A stretch of 51,786 bases of DNA from positions 1 to 51,786 of the forward strand of contig NZ_BCYU01000029.1 in the NCBI RefSeq assembly GCF_001598355.1, read 5' to 3'. This document shows positions 26,468-34,466 of this stretch, in pieces. Source of the stretch: Sphingomonas asaccharolytica NBRC 15499 (GTDB lineage: Bacteria > Pseudomonadota > Alphaproteobacteria > Sphingomonadales > Sphingomonadaceae). The position numbers were made by a program, and so were the translations under genes. Position 1 is the stretch's first letter. Each line of letters starts with the position of its first letter. The notes beneath the pieces are model-generated. The model saw nothing but the letters and a program-made list of their open reading frames with translations, did no database searches and had not been told where the DNA came from.

Positions 26468-26522
26468 GGGCCGCCGCAGGGGGCGTGCGGCGGCCCATGC
26501 CCGGCGATGGGGTGGTCGCCGG
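26468..26522 (-). promoter_or_regulatory. Two stable hairpins in the RND operon leader
   Basis: Hairpin one has 11-bp perfect arms (GGGCCGCCGCA / TGCGGCGGCCC, 26468-26496, 7-base loop) and lies ~15 bases upstream of the ribosome-binding site. Hairpin two has 7-bp arms (CCGGCGA / TCGCCGG, 26501-26522). The leader between the operator sites and the first start codon is about 240 bases. Attenuation or translational control is possible but not shown. Confidence 0.45.
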
Positions 26523-26687
26523 GGTGATCCGATGAAGATGTGACAAGTCGTGCGCTCCGGCACCGCATCGGGTGCTCGGGGGCGAGGGCTCATCCCTGTA
26601 CTACGCAAACGCTAGAAGAGGGTGTCCGTTCGGCCGTTCATCCGGTCTCTTCCCTTTGACCCAAAGGACGACCCTTGGCCATCCATC

Positions 26688-26758
26688 TTCTATACCGAGC
26701 AGTATAGAAACTCGGGCGGAACGGTTCAAGGGCTAATTCTATACCGAGCGATATTTTT
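26688..26758. promoter_or_regulatory. Two TetR-type operator copies upstream of the RND operon
   Basis: A perfect inverted repeat TTCTATAC-CGAGCA-GTATAGAA (26688-26709) is followed 49 bases later by a second copy that shares the left half TTCTATACCGAGC exactly (26737-26758) but has a degraded right arm. Such TATACCGAGC-type palindromes are typical TetR/AcrR operators at efflux operons. They lie after the tetR stop and before the operon leader, in the only AT-rich stretch here, so the operon promoter is probably inside. Confidence 0.65.
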
Positions 26759-26787
26759 TGCCGCAATAGCGTAAAGCCAAACTTTAT

Positions 26788-27390
26788 TCAGCGGCTTGGC
26801 CACACCGCAAGCGTGGTATCGACCAGCCGCTGCAAGTCCCCGCGCGAGGCACCCGCGCCGGCCTGAACCGCCATACCCTGAAGGATCGCGGTGAGGTATT
26901 TGGTGATCCCCTCCGCATCCACCGGGGTGTGGAAATCGCCTTCGGCGACCGCACGCTCCATCCGCTCGATCAGCGCCTGGTGCGCGATCCTGCCACGTTC
27001 GAGCACTTCCTGCCGGATACAATCGGCTTCGGCGCCGCAAGCGACCGAACTGATCACGCCGAGACATCCTCGTGGGTCGTCGCGGCTGGTCTGGTTCTCC
27101 AGGCTGCCCTGGAGTAAGCGCTGTGCGACGCCGCGCGCGGTCGGTGCCTCGAGCGCCTGGCCCATATAGCACAGCTTCTCGCGTTCGTAGAGGTCGAGCG
27201 CTTTGCGGAATAAGGATTCCTTGTTGCCGAATGCAGCGTAGAGGCTGGGGCGGGTGATCCCCATCGCGTCGGTGAGGTCGGTCATCGACGCGCCCTCATA
27301 TCCTTTGCCCCAGAACACGCGCAGCGCCGCCGTCAACGCCTGGTCGACGTCGAATTCACGGGGGCGGCCACGGAGGACGGCTGTTTCCAT
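26788..27390 (-). CDS. TetR/AcrR family regulator, likely repressor of the RND operon
   Basis: This is a 200-residue protein. The N-terminal RGRPREFDVDQALTAALRVF, with VFWGKGYEGASMTDLTDAMG and RPSLYAAFGNKESLF, is a classic TetR DNA-binding domain (residues ~8-56). The C-terminal ligand domain contains DDPRGCLGVISSVACG, typical of the TetR_C subgroup of AcrR-like repressors of efflux genes. It is encoded on the same strand just upstream of the RND operon, and the two operator copies lie between them. I see no copy of the operator in front of tetR itself, so autoregulation is not evident. Confidence 0.9.
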   Translation of the reverse strand: METAVLRGRPREFDVDQALTAALRVFWGKGYEGASMTDLTDAMGITRPSLYAAFGNKESLFRKALDLYEREKLCYMGQALEAPTARGVAQRLLQGSLENQTSRDDPRGCLGVISSVACGAEADCIRQEVLERGRIAHQALIERMERAVAEGDFHTPVDAEGITKYLTAILQGMAVQAGAGASRGDLQRLVDTTLAVWPSR

Positions 27391-27441
27391 ATCGGTCGGT
27401 AGATAATTGCGCGGCGCAGCTTTGTCCAGACTCGCTCCCTA

Positions 27442-27480
27442 CCCAGCTTGGGCGCCCAGCTTGGACGCCCAGCTTGGACG
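27442..27480. repeat. Three tandem copies of a 13-bp repeat
   Basis: Three head-to-tail units of CCCAGCTTGGACG (the first with G instead of A at position 11) lie between the divergent tetR and cupin genes, 35 bases before the cupin start. The unit is close to self-complementary (CCCAGCTTGGG). It may be a multi-copy binding site or a slippage-generated tract. Confidence 0.75.
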
Positions 27481-27515
27481 GTTGTCAGCGCGGTGGTTCC
27501 CGGCATAGTCGCGTT

Positions 27516-28490
27516 ATGACGAACAGGGTCGAGGAGCTGGCGTCTGACGCCCCCATCGTGCTGGCCGATCGCACGGCGCCGGCGGTTTTCCGCGGGATCG
27601 CCGCCGACTGGCCGGCGGTGAATGCCGCCGACCCTGGCGCCTATCTGGCGCGATTCGATACGGGCAAACCGATCGCTGTGGCGATCGCGCCGCCCGAGGC
27701 CAATGGGCGACTGGGGTATAATGCTGACATGTCGGCGCTAACCTTCGTCCGCGACTCGGGAACGCTTGCCTGGCTGTTTTCACGGCTCGACACCGCCGCC
27801 CGCGCCTCAACGCCCTCGGCGATCGCGGCGCAGGCGGTGGCGGTGCCCGAGGCGCTGCCCGGGTTCGAGGCGGAGAACCGGATGCCGCTGGCGCCGGACG
27901 GTGTGGCGCCACGCATCTGGATCGGCAATCGCGTGCGCGTCGCGACGCACCATGACATGAACAGCAATATCGCCGTGGTCATGGCGGGGCGGCGGCGCTT
28001 CACTTTGTTCCCGCCCGATCAGGTTGCCAATCTCTACATCGGTCCGATCGAGTTTACACCAGCGGGCACGCCGATCGGTCTGTTCGATCCCGACGAAGCC
28101 GATTTCAGCCGCTTCCCGCTGGCGCGTGTGGCGATGGCGCATGCCCAGATCGTCGAACTCGAGCCAGGCGATGCCCTCTTCATTCCGCATATGTGGTGGC
28201 ACCATGTCCGCTCGCTCGACCCGGTGAGCATCCTGGTCAATTATTGGTGGGACGAGGCGCCCGCGCCGCAGCCGGGGCTCGCGCCGCTCGACACGATGGT
28301 CCACGCGATCCTGGCTTTTTCCGGCCTTCCCGAAAATCAGCGCGCGGCGTGGCGGGCGATGTTCGACGAATTCGTGTTCGGTCCGCCGCTCGATCATGTG
28401 CCGGAGGAGCGGCGCGGCATTCGCGGGACGCTGAGCGATGAGAGCAAGGCGCGCGTTCGACGGCAATTGGGGCAGATGATGTCGCGGTAG
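27516..28490 (+). CDS. Cupin-like (JmjC/Cupin_8) domain protein
   Basis: This is a 324-residue protein with the fold of 2-oxoglutarate/Fe(II) hydroxylase-like cupins. The metal-binding HxD is His145-His146-Asp147 (VATHHDMNSN). The double-stranded helix continues with RRRFTLFPPDQVANLY, and the distal His229/His230 lies in PHMWWHHVRSLDPVSI. In sphingomonads such proteins are often encoded near TonB-receptor sugar regulons, and the NAG regulon starts next door (convergent with nagA, 8 bases apart). Substrate unknown. An upstream TTG at 27474 is possible, but the ATG fits the family better. Confidence 0.82.
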   Translation: MTNRVEELASDAPIVLADRTAPAVFRGIAADWPAVNAADPGAYLARFDTGKPIAVAIAPPEANGRLGYNADMSALTFVRDSGTLAWLFSRLDTAARASTPSAIAAQAVAVPEALPGFEAENRMPLAPDGVAPRIWIGNRVRVATHHDMNSNIAVVMAGRRRFTLFPPDQVANLYIGPIEFTPAGTPIGLFDPDEADFSRFPLARVAMAHAQIVELEPGDALFIPHMWWHHVRSLDPVSILVNYWWDEAPAPQPGLAPLDTMVHAILAFSGLPENQRAAWRAMFDEFVFGPPLDHVPEERRGIRGTLSDESKARVRRQLGQMMSR

Positions 28491-28498
28491 GACTGAAG

Positions 28499-29665
28499 TT
28501 ATCTGGCGACCGCTGCCATAGGCCGCGTCACACCGCTTGGTTCACCGCCGATCCACGTCTCGCGGACGGTATAATCGTCGTCGAGCAGGACGAGATCGGC
28601 GCGCATGCCCGCGGCGATCGTGCCGGTCTGGCCGCTCAGTCCCAGAAATGCCGCCGGTGTCGCCGACGCCATCGCCACCGCCGCTGCGAGCGGGACGCGG
28701 CCGCGTTCGATCATGCCCTTGACCGCACCCACCATGGTCAGGGTCGAGCCGGCGAGCACGCCGTCCGCGCCATGCAAGGTATCGCCATCGCGCCAGATCT
28801 CGCGACCCTGAAGCACGAAGCGTGTCTCGTCCGAGCCGACGCTCGGCATCGCGTCGGTCACCAGCATCAGGCGATGTTGCCCCTTGGCGCGGACCGCGAC
28901 GCGCAGCGTGGCGTCGTGGAGATGGTGGCCGTCGGCGATGATGCCGGCATAAGTGGAATCATCCTCCAGCGCGGCGCCGACCATGCCCGGCGCGCGGTTG
29001 GCGAGCTGCGACATGGCGTTGAACAAATGGGTGAAGCCGGTCAGGCCCGCGTCGATCGCAGCGCGCACGGTCTCATAGCGCGCATCCGAATGGCCGGCGC
29101 TGACGACGACGCCCTTGGCGGCGAGGTGCGCGATCTGCGCGGGGGTAGCGCATTCGGGAGCGAGCGTGACCATCGTCTTGCCACGCTTCGCCGAGGTCAG
29201 CAGGTCGAGATAGTCGTCCTTGAGCGGCTGCAGCTTGTCGACCGAATGGATGCCGTGCCGGGCGCTGGACAGGAACGGCCCCTCGATATGGATGCCGAGC
29301 ACGCCGGGCAGCCCGGCATCGATCGCGGCATCGACCGCGCGAATACCGGCTTCGACTACCGACAGATCGTCGCTGATCAAGGTCGGCAACAGGCCGGTAG
29401 TACCATAGCGGCGATGCGTTTCGGCGATCACGCGGATCGTCTCGACGCTGGGATCGTCGTTGAACAGCCGGCCGCCGCCGCCATTGACCTGGGTGTCGAT
29501 GAAGCCGGGGAGCAGCAATCGGCCGCCGAGATCGACGATCCGCGCGTCCTGCGGCGGGGTCGACGAGATCGCGCAAATCTCGCCGTCGCCGATCACGACG
29601 CAGACATCGTCGCGCAGGCCGGAGGGCAGCAGCACGCGGGCATTGGTGAGCGCGGTGCGGGTCAT
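28499..29665 (-). CDS. nagA: N-acetylglucosamine-6-phosphate deacetylase
   Basis: This 388-residue amidohydrolase converts GlcNAc-6-P to GlcN-6-P. The metal ligands are Glu128 (HIEGPFL), His192 (SAGHSDA) and His213 (THLFNAM), the catalytic Asp271 is in TDAMPS, and QVNGGGG (59-65) replaces the HxH site, as in E. coli-type single-metal NagA. The frame is open upstream, but the family start is the ATG at 29665, which overlaps the stop of the deaminase gene by ATGA. It is the last gene of the leftward half of the NAG regulon. Confidence 0.95.
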   Translation of the reverse strand: MTRTALTNARVLLPSGLRDDVCVVIGDGEICAISSTPPQDARIVDLGGRLLLPGFIDTQVNGGGGRLFNDDPSVETIRVIAETHRRYGTTGLLPTLISDDLSVVEAGIRAVDAAIDAGLPGVLGIHIEGPFLSSARHGIHSVDKLQPLKDDYLDLLTSAKRGKTMVTLAPECATPAQIAHLAAKGVVVSAGHSDARYETVRAAIDAGLTGFTHLFNAMSQLANRAPGMVGAALEDDSTYAGIIADGHHLHDATLRVAVRAKGQHRLMLVTDAMPSVGSDETRFVLQGREIWRDGDTLHGADGVLAGSTLTMVGAVKGMIERGRVPLAAAVAMASATPAAFLGLSGQTGTIAAGMRADLVLLDDDYTVRETWIGGEPSGVTRPMAAVAR

Positions 29666-30720
29666 ACCGTTTCGGTCACCTTGGCGAGATGCGGAGGACG
29701 GTCGGGATCGCGGCCGCGCGCGACGGCGAGCGCGTTGGCGAGTCGGTAGAAGCTCTGGACGAGCAATAACGGCTGGAGCACCGGGTGCGCGTCGAGGCTC
29801 GGCAAGCGGAGCCCGGGCGCATCCTTCAACCCGGCGCTCAGCACCAGCGCGCCGCGCTCGGCGAATTCGGGCGCGAGGTCGGCAACGCTGTCGCGCGATT
29901 CGTCGTCCTGGCCGAGCAGCAGGACGGGAAAGCCCTTTTCGACGATCGCCATCGGACCGTGGCGAACCTCGGCGGCGCTGAACGCCTCGGCATGGAAGCC
30001 GCAGGTTTCCTTGATCTTGAGCGCCATTTCCTGCGCGATGCCGAACGCCGGGCCACGCGCGACGACATAGAGGTTGGTGGCGTTGCGCAGCGGCTCGAGT
30101 GCTGGCGACCAATCGAGCGCCCAGGCCTGCTCGAGCAGTGCCGGCAGCCCAACGAGTGCGGCGAGCAATTCGTCATCCTCCGCCCAATCGGCGATCAGAT
30201 GGACCAGCGCGGCGACGCTGGTAATGAACGATTTGGTAGCGGCGACGCTCTTTTCGGGGCCCGCGGCGAGCGGCAGGAAGGTGTCCGCCAGTGCCGCGAG
30301 CGGCGAGCTTTCGTCATTGACCAACGCGACCAGCCGCGTGCCACCCGCTTTGGCCATTTCGGCGGCGGCGATCAGGTCTGGGCTGCGGCCTGATTGCGAG
30401 ATCGCCAGCATCAGCGTGCCGGCATAATCGGGCGCCGAATCGTAGACCGACGAAACCGAGGGCGCGGCCGAGCTGGTCAGCAGGCGAAGATGCGTTTCGA
30501 CCAGATAGCGCGCGACGGTCGCGGCGTTATCCGAACTACCGCGTGCCAGGGTCACCACCGCGCGCGGCGGGTCCTGTCGCAGCGCGGCGGCCAAAGCCAG
30601 GCGCGCGTCGTGCTGACGCAACGTCTGACGCGCGACCGCGTCCGCCGCTTCGGCGGCTTCGGCGAACATCAGCGTATTCTGGGGAAGAAGCGGCACGGAA
30701 TTCTCAGGCTGGCGGGACAT
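29662..30720 (-). CDS. nagB-II: Glucosamine-6-phosphate deaminase, NagB-II / GlmS-isomerase-like SIS protein
   Basis: This is a 352-residue protein with two SIS domains (residues ~35-170 and ~190-330) like the isomerase half of GlmS but without the glutaminase half. Sugar-phosphate-binding motifs are ARGSSDNA, AISQSGRSPD and AAGPEKSVAATKSF, and the second domain has FHAEAFSAAEVRHGP. In NAG regulons lacking NagB, this family (NagB-II, described in Shewanella) is the functional deaminase forming fructose-6-P, and no NagB is visible here. The start overlaps the regulator by 17 bases and the stop overlaps nagA by 4, so all three are one operon. Confidence 0.88.
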   Translation of the reverse strand: MSRQPENSVPLLPQNTLMFAEAAEAADAVARQTLRQHDARLALAAALRQDPPRAVVTLARGSSDNAATVARYLVETHLRLLTSSAAPSVSSVYDSAPDYAGTLMLAISQSGRSPDLIAAAEMAKAGGTRLVALVNDESSPLAALADTFLPLAAGPEKSVAATKSFITSVAALVHLIADWAEDDELLAALVGLPALLEQAWALDWSPALEPLRNATNLYVVARGPAFGIAQEMALKIKETCGFHAEAFSAAEVRHGPMAIVEKGFPVLLLGQDDESRDSVADLAPEFAERGALVLSAGLKDAPGLRLPSLDAHPVLQPLLLVQSFYRLANALAVARGRDPDRPPHLAKVTETV

Positions 30721-31438
30721 TGAGTTCGGCGACGAAGTCGTAAGCATCGCCCCGATACCATGATTTGGTGAATTCGACCGTACGGCCGTCCTGGGTATAG
30801 CCGCGGCGTTCGATTTCGAGCCCCGGCGAGTTGCGCGGAATCGCCAGCAACTCGGCCTGCTCATCGGTGAACAGTACCGCACGGAAGCGCTGCAGCACGC
30901 GCACCGGACGGTCGTCGCCCAATGCGTCGTAGAGCGATTCGGTCACCGCCTCGAGCCCGGACAGCGAGCTCGCCGGAACGGTCGCATATTCGAGCGCCAT
31001 CGACACACCATCGGCATAGCGGATGCGGGTGAAGCGATAAACCTGGCTGCCGGGGCTGAGACCCAGCGCCATCGCCTCCTCGGGCGCGACCGTGCCTTCG
31101 GTGCGCGCCAGCCACTCGCTGTGCGGCACGCGGCCGCGCGACTGCATGTCCTCGGTGAAGGACGAGATCGTCGCGAAATTCTTTTCGACCCGTGCGGCGA
31201 CGAAGGTGCCCGCGCCTTGGCGCCGGGTCAGCATCCGCGCATCGACCAGCCCGTCGAGCGCTTTGCGTACGGTGACGCGTGAGACGTTATAGGCCTGGGC
31301 AAGATCGCGTTCGGGGGGCAGCGCTTCGTCGGGGGCGAGAACCTGGCGCTCAATCGCAGAGCGCAGCACGCGCTGCAGCTGCTGATACAGCGGCGCGGTA
31401 TCTCCTTCCGGCAGCTTTCCTACGCGATCGACGAACAT
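30704..31438 (-). CDS. nagQ: GntR/HutC family regulator of N-acetylglucosamine use
   Basis: This is a 244-residue protein with an N-terminal GntR winged helix (residues ~15-80: PLYQQLQRVLRSAIE, LPPERDLAQAYNVSRVTVRKAL, RRQGAGTFV) and a C-terminal UTRA effector domain. By analogy with NagQ/NagR of other proteobacteria it represses the regulon until an amino-sugar phosphate binds. I use the ATG at 31438, preceded by AGGGGG, rather than an upstream TTG. It is divergent from the TonB receptor gene across a region that contains three copies of CAATACCA. Confidence 0.9.
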   Translation of the reverse strand: MFVDRVGKLPEGDTAPLYQQLQRVLRSAIERQVLAPDEALPPERDLAQAYNVSRVTVRKALDGLVDARMLTRRQGAGTFVAARVEKNFATISSFTEDMQSRGRVPHSEWLARTEGTVAPEEAMALGLSPGSQVYRFTRIRYADGVSMALEYATVPASSLSGLEAVTESLYDALGDDRPVRVLQRFRAVLFTDEQAELLAIPRNSPGLEIERRGYTQDGRTVEFTKSWYRGDAYDFVAELNVPPA

Positions 31439-31490
31439 GGCGGACAACCCCCTGACGCGGCATTCTTTAAGCCATCATATAATGCCATTT

Positions 31491-31537
31491 CAATACCAAA
31501 GTGCGAAATATCTGCACTGGTATTGATTTTGGTATTG
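31491..31537. promoter_or_regulatory. Three-copy operator candidate for the NAG regulator
   Basis: CAATACCA (31491-31498) and its reverse complement TGGTATTG at 31518-31525 and 31530-31537 lie in the divergent region. The first pair forms an inverted repeat and the last two a 12-bp-spaced direct repeat, one helical turn plus. The left copy overlaps a possible leftward -35 (TTGAAA-N17-TTAAAG). The right copy overlaps a possible rightward -35 (TTGCAA-N18-TTTATG). This would let the GntR protein control both arms. Promoters and binding are inferred. Confidence 0.6.
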
Positions 31538-31672
31538 CAATTTAATGACCAATGAGCCTTTATGACACTCGCAACAGACCTGATCCGGGCCAAAAATGAG
31601 ACCGGACAGGGCAGACAGCGACAGTTGGTCGTACTTTGGTACAGTCCAATCCAGGGGTTGAAGGGGAAGATC

Positions 31673-34429
31673 ATGGTCACGTTCCAAGCCAAAACGCATC
31701 GGGCGATGTTCGCCTGTACCGCAAGCGTCCTCGCGCTGACTATCGCGGCGCCTGCTTTTGCGCAGACCGCTCCAGCAGCGGCGGCGCCTGCCGATGTCGG
31801 AGGCAGCGGTCAAGCCACCACTGCCGATCCGCAGGACCAAAGCAACGACATCGTCGTCAGCGGCATCCGCGCCTCGATCCAGGCGTCGCTCGATTCGAAG
31901 CGCGCCAACGACGTCGTCTCCGAAGTCGTCACCGCTCAGGATATCGGCAAATTTCCGGACAAGAACGTCGCCGACTCGCTCGGTCGTCTGACCGGCGTCA
32001 ACGTCGTCACCGGATCGGCCAATGCCGGCGGCTTCGGCGAGAATCAGTCGGTGTCGATCCGCGGCACCGATCCGACGCTCAACCTGACCTTGCTCGACGG
32101 CCATTCGGTCGCGACCGGCGATTGGTTCGTGCTCGACCAGACCAGCGGCGGGCGCAGCTTCGACTTCAGTCTGTTGCCGTCGGAAATCGTCGGCAAGCTG
32201 GAAGTCTACAAATCGTCCGAAGCCGATCTGCCCGAAGGCGGCATCGGCGGCACGATCAATCTCCACAGCCGGCGCCCGCTCGACCTGCCGGCCAATTCGT
32301 TCAGCCTGACCGCCCAGGCCAATTACAATGACCTGGCCGACAAGGTGAAGCCGCAGGTCTCGGGTCTCTATAGCTGGAAGAACCAGGCGGGGACGGTCGG
32401 TCTGCTGATCGCGGGCTATTATCAGGAGCGCGAGTTCCGGCGCGATGGTCAGGAATTCCTCGGCTACACGACCTACAACAATTTCGCTGGCACCAATCAG
32501 ACGGTCACCGCGCCCAACCTCATTGGCGCGGCCTATTTCAGCCAGAAGCGCGTCCGCAAGGGCGGCACCGTCGCGCTGCAATACAAGCCCAACGATCAGT
32601 TCGAAGTGACGCTGAACGGCATCTACACGCGGATGGACGCCAACAACGTCAACCGTAACTCGATGGCGTGGATCAGCCGGGTGATCGGCAGCAACTCGAC
32701 GCCGGGAATCGACCCCGTAACGCATCTGCCGCGCCCCTATGCGCTCGGCCCGTACACCGTCACCAACGGGTATCTGACCGCGGCGTCGTGGAATGCGAAG
32801 GACGTCAACGGCAATCCGATCCAGGGCCGCGTCCAGGACGACATCTTCCGCGACGCTTATTCGTCGACCTGGGTGATCAATCTGGAGACCGAGTGGAAGC
32901 CGACCGATCGCCTGACTTTGTCTGGGGAAGTGGGTTATACCAAGGGCGAGGGTGCCACCAAGGATACCTATGCCTGGGAAACCTATTGGGACACCGGCGT
33001 CAATTATGCGCTCGCGGGCAAGGGTGCGACGGTCAATTATCCCGGGCTGCCGACCGACCCCAAGTCGGCCGCGTACCTCAACAATTATTACAGCTGGTCG
33101 TGGGGCGGCCGCATCCTGTCGCCCGACAAGGAAACCTATGTCCGCGCCGACGCCGAGTACAAATTCGACGGCGATTTCCTGAAGTCGATCAAGATCGGAG
33201 GTCGCTACACCGACCACACGCGTGAGGTGAACTACACCGCTTATTCCTGGGCGGGGAACGGTCTCTATTCGGGAACCAAGGGCGTCGGGCTCGGCACGGT
33301 GTTCAACGGCGGCACGACGCCGGACGATTTCCTCGATGGCCTGATTGCTTTCCCGCCTTACTCGATCGCGGACAAGGACAAGGTGCTGGCCGAGCTTGCC
33401 ACCAATGGCGGGCGGCAATTCGCTTTCTATCCGCAGGCGAGCTTCTCGGTGAAGGAGAAGACCGAGGCCGTCTATGCGATGGCCAAGCTGGGCGGGGAGA
33501 GCCAGGGCTGGCGTGGTAATATTGGCGTGCGCGCGGTGCATACCGATCTCAACACGTTGCAATATTCACCCAACGCGCTTGTCGCGAACGCAGTCAGCCC
33601 GTTCTGCGGCACCTGCGGGACGGTGACGGTCGACCGCAGCTATTGGGATATCCTGCCCAGCGCCAACCTGACCGTCAACGCGATGCCCAATTTGCTGATC
33701 CGCGCGAGCGCCGCCAAGACGATGACGCGGCCTGGCTATGCCCAGCTCGCCGGCGCCTTCACCGTCAGCGACCTGGCGCTGACCGGGACCGCAGGTGGCA
33801 ATCCTTACCTTGATCCTACCCGCGCCTGGCAGTTCAACCTCGCGGCCGAATGGTATTACGGGAAGCAGTCGCTGTTCTCGGTCAATTTGTTCTACCTCGA
33901 CATCGACTCGTACATCACGAGCAATGAGACCGAGCGGTTCCTGATCACGCAGCAGCATCCTGCGGGGGCGACTTTCAAGATCACGGGCCCGATCAATGGC
34001 AAGGGCGGCACCAACAAGGGTGTCGAGGTCAACTGGCAGCAGCCGATCTATGGCGGGTTCGGCATGTTGGCGAACTACACTTATGCCGATGCCAAGGCGG
34101 CGGACGGCGGCGTCATCGACGGCAATTCGAAGCACACGTTCAACGTGACGGCTTATTACGAGAATTCGCTGATCTCGACGCGCTTTGCTTACACTTTCCG
34201 CTCGAAATTCCGGTCGGGCATCGATCGCTCGACACCGATGTGGCAGGCCGATTTCGGCACGCTCGACGGGTCGCTGACGCTCAACGTGACCAAATATTTC
34301 GCGCTGACCGCTGACGCGCAGAATCTGCTCAACCACAAGCTCTATTACTTCGTCGGCGATCCCTCGATCCCGCGCGCTTATTACAACAATGGCCGCACGT
34401 TCTGGGTCGGTGGCAAAGTCCACTTCTGA
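31673..34429 (+). CDS. TonB-dependent receptor of the NAG regulon
   Basis: This is a 918-residue outer-membrane transporter. The signal peptide ends near AAPAFAQ (residue ~31). The plug begins with DIVVSGIRASIQASLDSKR, followed by VSEVVTAQDIGKFPDKNVADSLGRLTGVNV, and has QSVSIRGTDPTLNLTLLDG. A large beta-barrel ends in an aromatic-rich strand finishing GGKVHF. A GGGGAAG ribosome-binding site precedes the ATG at 31673. It heads the rightward arm of the regulon and probably imports chitooligosaccharides or N-acetylhexosamine glycans across the outer membrane, as known for similar receptors in xanthomonads and caulobacters. Confidence 0.92.
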   Translation: MVTFQAKTHRAMFACTASVLALTIAAPAFAQTAPAAAAPADVGGSGQATTADPQDQSNDIVVSGIRASIQASLDSKRANDVVSEVVTAQDIGKFPDKNVADSLGRLTGVNVVTGSANAGGFGENQSVSIRGTDPTLNLTLLDGHSVATGDWFVLDQTSGGRSFDFSLLPSEIVGKLEVYKSSEADLPEGGIGGTINLHSRRPLDLPANSFSLTAQANYNDLADKVKPQVSGLYSWKNQAGTVGLLIAGYYQEREFRRDGQEFLGYTTYNNFAGTNQTVTAPNLIGAAYFSQKRVRKGGTVALQYKPNDQFEVTLNGIYTRMDANNVNRNSMAWISRVIGSNSTPGIDPVTHLPRPYALGPYTVTNGYLTAASWNAKDVNGNPIQGRVQDDIFRDAYSSTWVINLETEWKPTDRLTLSGEVGYTKGEGATKDTYAWETYWDTGVNYALAGKGATVNYPGLPTDPKSAAYLNNYYSWSWGGRILSPDKETYVRADAEYKFDGDFLKSIKIGGRYTDHTREVNYTAYSWAGNGLYSGTKGVGLGTVFNGGTTPDDFLDGLIAFPPYSIADKDKVLAELATNGGRQFAFYPQASFSVKEKTEAVYAMAKLGGESQGWRGNIGVRAVHTDLNTLQYSPNALVANAVSPFCGTCGTVTVDRSYWDILPSANLTVNAMPNLLIRASAAKTMTRPGYAQLAGAFTVSDLALTGTAGGNPYLDPTRAWQFNLAAEWYYGKQSLFSVNLFYLDIDSYITSNETERFLITQQHPAGATFKITGPINGKGGTNKGVEVNWQQPIYGGFGMLANYTYADAKAADGGVIDGNSKHTFNVTAYYENSLISTRFAYTFRSKFRSGIDRSTPMWQADFGTLDGSLTLNVTKYFALTADAQNLLNHKLYYFVGDPSIPRAYYNNGRTFWVGGKVHF

Positions 34430-34466
34430 CCTGTCGCGCATCGGCAAGACCGAATAGGATTACCCG

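Noticed and set aside
26446..26608. Upstream extension of the first RND-operon gene to a start near 26608
   Set aside because: The extension is Arg/Pro-rich, runs through the leader hairpins, and the strong AAGGAGG site fixes the start at 26446.
27442..27480. CRISPR-like reading of the tandem 13-bp repeats
   Set aside because: The units are directly adjacent with no spacers and no cas genes are present.
31490..33562. A 690-codon open frame on the minus strand, opposite the TonB receptor
   Set aside because: The receptor frame has signal peptide, plug and barrel motifs; the opposite frame shows only low-complexity Arg/Asp/Ile content.
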